This document shows, in pieces, positions 11,849 to 16,235 of a stretch of DNA of 16,235 nucleotides. The notes below the pieces were generated by a model, which worked only from the letters and a program-made list of their open reading frames with translations, was not told the origin of the DNA and searched no databases. The DNA is taken from contig DAOVCL010000021.1 of assembly GCA_030670005.1 (NCBI GenBank), positions 1 through 16,235 on the forward strand. Reading direction: 5' to 3'. The number at the start of each line of letters is the position of its first letter. The stretch's first letter is position 1. Position numbers and translations under genes: made by a program. The DNA comes from Candidatus Zixiibacteriota bacterium. Lineage in GTDB: Bacteria; SM23-81; DAOVCL01.

Positions 11849-13726
11849 ATGAGACTCTATCTTAGGGTTTTAGGATATTTAAGGCCTTATTGGAGACACA
11901 TAGTTGTCTCCATCCTCTGCACGGTTCTCTTTGCCCTCTTTAGTGCAGCTATGGTCTGGCTGGTGGCCCCCACTGTGAAGACCATCTTTATGACTCCAGA
12001 TGAACCCCAGACCCTGAAGGAGGCCCCGTCTCAGGTGGAGGCTGACCATCTTACTGGGGTTAAGGTCCAGATCAAGGAGAAGGCCTACTCGCTGATAATG
12101 GGGAGGACAAAGCTTGCTACCTTAAAGAGGCTTTGCCTATTAATCCTCATAGTTGTCTTCCTCAAAAACCTCTTCTTCTATCTACAGGCCTATTTTATCG
12201 CCTTTGTGCAACAGGGATTTATCAGGGACATAAGGAATAAGCTCTATGAGCACCTCCACCGCCTCTCCTTGGCTTATTTCCACCAACAGAGAACCGGTCA
12301 GTTGATCTCTCGGGTTACCAACGACACCCAGGTTTTGAACAACACCGTAAGTATAAGCTTCTCCAGTATGATCCAGAATCCCTTTCTCATTCTCATCTAT
12401 CTGGCTACGGTGATTATCATAAACTGGAGACTGACCCTTCTGGTTCTCCTGGTTGCTCCTCTTGTCCTCCTGGTAATAGCCAAGGTGGGCAGGAAGCTGC
12501 GTAAGTATAGCGCCCGCTCCCAGGCCAGGATGGCTGATGTGACCTCCATCTTACAGGAGACAATATCCGGGATAAGGGTGGTCAAGGCCTTCTCTATGGA
12601 GAGGTTTGAAATAGGTAAATTTATGAGGGAGACCCAGAGATATTTCCGCACCAGGTTGAAGATGGCCAGGGTGAGGAGGTTGGCTAATCCCCTGAATGAG
12701 CTTCTGGGAACTGGGATGGGGGTGATAATCCTCTGGTTTGGGGGTTCTCAGGTCCTGCGGGGGATGGTTATGTCCCCTGATGACTTCATCCTCTTTGTCT
12801 TAGCCTTGTTTATGATGATGCAACCGGTGAAGAACCTCTCTGGGGTGAACAATAGGATTCAGGAGGGGTTGGCTGCAGCCGAGAGGGTCTTCCGGGTTCT
12901 GGATACTCAACCGAAGATAAGGGATGATGGTAAAGAGGAGATAGATGATTTTACTGACTCCATTAGGTATGTAAATGTCTGGTATGGATATGATGATGGA
13001 GAGGCCATCGTGCAGGATATAAACCTTGAGGTTAAGGCCGGAGAGGTAGTGGCCATAGTGGGGCCAAGTGGGGTGGGGAAGTCGACCCTTTTGGACCTTT
13101 TGCCCAGGTTCTATGACCCTCAGCAGGGGAGGATTGAATTGGATGGGAGGGATATAAGGGAGATAAAGCTCAGCTCCCTGCGGAGACTGATGGGAATCGT
13201 CACTCAGGAGACCATCCTCTTTAACGATACAGTCTTTAACAACATTGCTTACGGACTAAAAGGTGTGGCCCAGGGGGAGGTGGAGAGGGCAGCAGAGGTG
13301 GCCAATGCCCACAATTTCATCCTCTCCCTGCCTCAGGGATACCAGACCTATATCGGGGACAGGGGGGTTAAGCTCTCTGGGGGGGAGAGGCAGAGGATCG
13401 CTATTGCCCGGGCTATCCTCAAGAATCCCCAGATCTTGATCTTCGATGAGGCCACCTCCTCATTAGATGCTGAAGCCGAGAGGTTAGTTCAGGAGGCGAT
13501 AAACAGGTTGATTAAGGGGAGAACGGCCCTCATTGTGGCTCATAGGCTCTCCACCGTAAGGGATGCAGATACAATAGTGGTTCTGGAGAGGGGACGCATT
13601 GTGCAGAGGGGAGACCATTGCCAGTTGTTAAGGGAGGATGGCCCCTACCGCAGGCTCTATCAGCTCCAGTTCGCGGATAATGAGGTTAAAGGGTTTAGAG
13701 AAGAGCCTGAAAGGCCAGCTTTTTAA
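11849..13726 (+). CDS. MsbA-type ABC transporter, lipid A/LPS flippase-like (fused TMD-NBD)
   Basis: A 625-residue half-transporter expected to dimerise in the inner membrane and move lipid-linked substrates, such as the lipid A core, at the cost of ATP. Roughly six membrane segments fall near residues 17-41, 94-118, 170-212 (two) and 283-330 (two). The ATPase domain has Walker A GPSGVGKST (405-413), signature LSGGERQ (from 509), Walker B ILIFDEATSSLD (D533, E534) and an H-loop VAHRLS. A GTG in the same frame at 11843 is possible, but MRLYLRVLGYLRPYW from ATG 11849 matches the usual start of such proteins. The following glycosyltransferase gene overlaps its 3' end. Neighbouring sugar-transfer genes favour LPS export over drug efflux; the substrate is inferred. 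Confidence 0.88.
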   Translation: MRLYLRVLGYLRPYWRHIVVSILCTVLFALFSAAMVWLVAPTVKTIFMTPDEPQTLKEAPSQVEADHLTGVKVQIKEKAYSLIMGRTKLATLKRLCLLILIVVFLKNLFFYLQAYFIAFVQQGFIRDIRNKLYEHLHRLSLAYFHQQRTGQLISRVTNDTQVLNNTVSISFSSMIQNPFLILIYLATVIIINWRLTLLVLLVAPLVLLVIAKVGRKLRKYSARSQARMADVTSILQETISGIRVVKAFSMERFEIGKFMRETQRYFRTRLKMARVRRLANPLNELLGTGMGVIILWFGGSQVLRGMVMSPDDFILFVLALFMMMQPVKNLSGVNNRIQEGLAAAERVFRVLDTQPKIRDDGKEEIDDFTDSIRYVNVWYGYDDGEAIVQDINLEVKAGEVVAIVGPSGVGKSTLLDLLPRFYDPQQGRIELDGRDIREIKLSSLRRLMGIVTQETILFNDTVFNNIAYGLKGVAQGEVERAAEVANAHNFILSLPQGYQTYIGDRGVKLSGGERQRIAIARAILKNPQILIFDEATSSLDAEAERLVQEAINRLIKGRTALIVAHRLSTVRDADTIVVLERGRIVQRGDHCQLLREDGPYRRLYQLQFADNEVKGFREEPERPAF

Positions 13727-14759
13727 AGTTCTTTCTCCCCTTAAGGGGAAGGAACTGAAGGCCGAGCAGATCGATCTATCACGGGTGAGGCGGGTCTTGG
13801 TGGTGAGAGGGGATGAGAGGTTAGGGAATCTGCTCATGCTCACACCATTTCTTAAGGTTCTCAAGTCCTCTCTTCCCCAGGCCGAGATCTGGGCCCTGGT
13901 GAGCCGCAGTTTCTCCTCTGTACTTAAAGGAAATCCAAACATAGATCGAATTCTTACTCTGAACAAGAAGGGGTTTCTATACAACCCATTCACCTTAGTT
14001 AAGTTTCTGGTGGGGCTTATGGGAGGGAGGTTTGATCTCTCCTTTGATTGTAGCCATCAGGACTCGCTCTCCTTCAACAATGGTCTCTTCACATTTCTCT
14101 CCCTTGCCCCTTATCGGGTGGGCTTCAGGAGGGGAAGATCCAATCCATTTTTGAATATAGAAATTCCTCCGCCCAAGGGGAAAGCCCATCAGATAGAGAC
14201 CAACCTCTCCCTGCTTTCCTTCCTTCGTAAGGAGGTCTGCTACAACGGGATGGAGGTCTTTTTGGCTCCCCGGGAGAGGGAAAAGGCAAAGGATGTGCTT
14301 AGGAATTTGGGGATAGATAGCTCCTCCTTTTTTGTTGGCATCCATATTGGGGGGAGGAGGGACAAGAGATGGGATATGGGAAAGTTCGTCTCTCTTGCCC
14401 GAAGGATAAGGGAAGATTACGGATTTCCGGTGCTCATCTTCCGGGGACCTGGTGAAGAGGGCATTTTGAGATCCAATCGCCAGCTTTTCTCCCGGGAAGG
14501 GATTCTTCTCCCCCAGATGGGCCTGCGGGAATTTGCCTCCCTTCTCTCTTTTTGCCGGATATTTATTAGCGGAGACTGTGGTCCCATGCATTTAGCTACT
14601 TCCCTGGGTGTCCCTACCTTATCGCTCTTTTTGGTGGAGAACTCTTATCGTTATGCCCCTCAGGGACCCCAACACCGGGTGGCTTACCGGAAGGGAGGTC
14701 CCTCGGTAGATGACCTTTTAGCTGAGTTTGACTCTCTGGTGAGGGAGCTTGAGGGTTGA
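13680..14759 (+). CDS. Family-9 glycosyltransferase (heptosyltransferase-like)
   Basis: A 359-residue cytosolic or membrane-associated transferase of the ADP-heptose:LPS heptosyltransferase family (GT9), which extends the LPS inner core. The N-terminal domain opens with VRRVLVVRGDERLGNLLMLTP. The C-terminal domain contains GIHIGGRRDKRW (about 219-230) and ISGDCGPMHLATSLGVPTLSL (about 288-308, broken here). In the usual RIGD motif the aspartate, proposed as catalytic base in WaaC, is replaced by asparagine (RLGN, N50). This may mark a subfamily or altered activity. Start ATG 13680 overlaps msbA by 47 bases. An in-frame ATG at 13638 would add 14 residues but is deeper in msbA and not supported by homology. 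The donor and acceptor are unknown. Confidence 0.82.
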   Translation: MRLKGLEKSLKGQLFKVLSPLKGKELKAEQIDLSRVRRVLVVRGDERLGNLLMLTPFLKVLKSSLPQAEIWALVSRSFSSVLKGNPNIDRILTLNKKGFLYNPFTLVKFLVGLMGGRFDLSFDCSHQDSLSFNNGLFTFLSLAPYRVGFRRGRSNPFLNIEIPPPKGKAHQIETNLSLLSFLRKEVCYNGMEVFLAPREREKAKDVLRNLGIDSSSFFVGIHIGGRRDKRWDMGKFVSLARRIREDYGFPVLIFRGPGEEGILRSNRQLFSREGILLPQMGLREFASLLSFCRIFISGDCGPMHLATSLGVPTLSLFLVENSYRYAPQGPQHRVAYRKGGPSVDDLLAEFDSLVRELEG

Positions 14760-14873
14760 ACCTCCTCTTTCTCAATTCCATCAGGAAGCCAGTCTGGGGG
14801 GGAGGGGAGAAGTGGATGGTTGAGGTGGCCAAGGGTCTTAAGGTTAAAACATGATGTCGGTTTCGGAGAAGAA

Positions 14874-16022
14874 ATGAGTATTGGCAAGTGGTTGGAAAAC
14901 GGGTTTAAAAATGTCTCTGCGGTAATGCTTCGCTTTTTTCTCGCACAGCCGGCTCGTGAACCCCACCCGCCATATAAACGCATCCTGTTCATCCGTTACG
15001 GGAGAATCGGTGATATGATCTTATCGCTGCCTGTTTTCCGGGCTGCCCGTGCCCGTTTTCCAGACTCTGAGATTGATGTGCTGTGTGATGCCAAAAATGC
15101 CAGACTGTTAATAAGCAATGAGCTTATCGACAATGTTTATTTTTATCAAAAATTGCCTCATCGGATTGCGCGGCTGATCGGAAGATTACACCGGAAAAAC
15201 TATGATTACATCTGTAACCTCGGTGTTTACCCTTCTTTCACATTTGGAATTTTGGCGCGTTTAATTGGCCCCAAGGCAGTTCGTACCGCCGGTGACCAGG
15301 GACGTTTCAGCTACTTTTACAACCGTTCAATAAAGTTGCCCCCTAAGCGCGAAATTCACATGCTCGAACGCTTGTTCCTGTTAGCGGCAGATATAAGTGG
15401 TTCCAAAACATCTAATATCAGCATTCCCTGGGTGAAATACAACCATAATATTCAGGAGAAAGCAAGACAGCTCTTCAAACGCATTGTTCCCACTGCATTG
15501 TCGGGATTAAATTATCCAAGGGTGGTTGCTTTAAATATTTCAGCCGGGCTGGAGAGGCGAGAATGGCCAGTAGATAAGTTCCGGGAATTTATGAAATTAG
15601 CAGTGAAAAAATATCGCCGTCAAATTGATGGCTGGGTGATTTTTACAGACCCTCAAAATCCCGCAAAAGCTGCTCAGCTCACTCGCTCACTTAATAGCAG
15701 ATCGCTCACTCAACTTCCACCGGAGAACGATTTTCGCATTTTGATGGAATTCCTTCGCCATATTTATGTTTTAATTACTCCGGATACATCCTTTGCTCAC
15801 GCTGCCTCAGCTATGGGAACGCCAGTGCTCGACTTAGTGATTGGTGAAAATTCAATTACATGGGATCCAATTGGCGTGCCCCATCAGGTCGTTTTATCAG
15901 AAGACCCCTTAAGTCTCGAGAAAATACCTGTCGAGGCCGTAGAGAATGGGTTTGAGAAGTTGATGGAGAGTATCAGGGGATATAAACCGAACTATAGACA
16001 AGGAGAAGAAAAGATAGGATGA
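14874..16022 (+). CDS. Family-9 glycosyltransferase, second copy
   Basis: A 382-residue GT9 protein. It retains the canonical RYGRIGDMILSLP motif (about 41-53), with the proposed catalytic aspartate at position 47, and ITPDTSFAHAASAMGTPVL near the C-terminus. It is distant in sequence from the preceding GT9 gene. A ggag Shine-Dalgarno (14866-14869) supports ATG 14874 over the in-frame ATG at 14820, which has none. Arginine codons here are mostly CGT/CGC/CGG, whereas msbA, the gcv genes and the preceding GT9 gene favour AGG/AGA. This suggests acquisition from a different genomic background. It probably transfers a heptose or another sugar in LPS or polysaccharide assembly. Its stop overlaps a small ATGA-coupled frame. 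Confidence 0.85.
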   Translation: MSIGKWLENGFKNVSAVMLRFFLAQPAREPHPPYKRILFIRYGRIGDMILSLPVFRAARARFPDSEIDVLCDAKNARLLISNELIDNVYFYQKLPHRIARLIGRLHRKNYDYICNLGVYPSFTFGILARLIGPKAVRTAGDQGRFSYFYNRSIKLPPKREIHMLERLFLLAADISGSKTSNISIPWVKYNHNIQEKARQLFKRIVPTALSGLNYPRVVALNISAGLERREWPVDKFREFMKLAVKKYRRQIDGWVIFTDPQNPAKAAQLTRSLNSRSLTQLPPENDFRILMEFLRHIYVLITPDTSFAHAASAMGTPVLDLVIGENSITWDPIGVPHQVVLSEDPLSLEKIPVEAVENGFEKLMESIRGYKPNYRQGEEKIG

Positions 16023-16093
16023 GTGCCCCCCGGGTTCCAACCACCGAAGAAATTCGACCCGAAAATCCGAATCATCCCTATCTAGGCTGGTGA
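16019..16093 (+). CDS. Short ATGA-coupled ORF, uncharacterised
   Basis: A 24-codon frame starts in an ATGA overlap with the preceding glycosyltransferase and reads MSAPRVPTTEEIRPENPNHP then YLGW before TGA. A second frame, open from 16083 to 16190, reads GLGEKAHLKAERDFSQDLII then KGWEDYLLNEC. Both have protein-like composition, and together they could be the broken ends of one deleted gene. I recognise neither. Calling either a functional product is not supported. Confidence 0.25.
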   Translation: MSAPRVPTTEEIRPENPNHPYLGW

Positions 16094-16179
16094 GGGATTG
16101 GGGGAGAAGGCCCATCTTAAGGCAGAAAGGGATTTCTCTCAAGATTTGATTATCAAAGGATGGGAGGATTATCTTCTAA

Positions 16180-16235
16180 ATGAATGCTAAAAGGGCACTG
16201 GTCACCGGGGTAGCCGGTTTTATCGGCTCCCATCT
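16180..16235 (+). CDS. NAD-dependent epimerase/dehydratase (extended SDR), 5' end only
   Basis: The first 18 codons, MNAKRALVTGVAGFIGSH, carry the TGxxGxxG dinucleotide-binding motif of extended short-chain dehydrogenases that modify nucleotide sugars. The window ends inside the gene. An ggagga Shine-Dalgarno lies at about 16163-16169. Placement beside LPS glycosyltransferases suggests a role in preparing sugar donors, such as a UDP-hexose or ADP-heptose epimerase or a dehydratase. The specific reaction cannot be told from this fragment. Confidence 0.85.
   Translation, partial: MNAKRALVTGVAGFIGSH

Noticed and set aside
13995..14591. 198-codon antisense frame within the first GT9 gene
   Set aside because: It lies wholly opposite a family-supported gene, and its composition is that of a reverse-frame shadow.

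Overview
The window looks like chromosomal DNA of an anaerobic, diderm (LPS-bearing) bacterium, probably from a poorly sampled or uncultured lineage. Oxygen-sensitive chemistry points to anaerobiosis: a radical-SAM activase of the NrdG2 type, citrate-lyase-type proteins and a 4Fe-4S aconitase-family dehydratase. An MsbA-type lipid A flippase followed by two family-9 glycosyltransferases points to an outer membrane with LPS. Most genes favour AGG/AGA arginine codons. I cannot place the phylum from sequence alone. All supported genes lie on the + strand.

Layout. 1-762: a gene-poor stretch rich in short palindromes, with a 22-codon remnant of a second nrdG2-like gene at 485-553. 763-1326: an HD-domain phosphohydrolase with a TTG start. 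1771-6912: an organic-acid module made of a fused LeuC-LeuD-type dehydratase, a CitD-CitE fusion and CitF. Together these could hydrate an unsaturated di- or tricarboxylate and cleave the resulting hydroxy acid into acetate plus a 2-oxoacid (citrate to oxaloacetate, or citramalate to pyruvate). 7153-7848: an NrdG2-type activase without an adjacent nrdD. 8252-11687: glycine cleavage system genes gcvH, gcvPA and gcvPB (H, P1, P2) without gcvT, with a 257-bp structured spacer splitting gcvPA from gcvPB. 11776-11801: a terminator-like hairpin. 11849 to the end: an envelope cluster of msbA, two heptosyltransferase-like genes, two short uncertain reading frames and the 5' end of a sugar-nucleotide epimerase/dehydratase.

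Spacers are the most unusual part. Nearly every intergenic gap carries near-perfect palindromes with 1-4 nt loops, or long elements whose ends are degenerate inverted copies of short words such as accacgga and gaacacgaat. The last complete glycosyltransferase uses CGN arginine codons more than its neighbours, which suggests separate acquisition. The candidate novelty is the dehydratase/CitDE/CitF module: it has an unusual carrier-lyase fusion, a non-standard context for the prosthetic-group serine, an atypical substrate loop in the dehydratase, and no lyase maturation genes in view.
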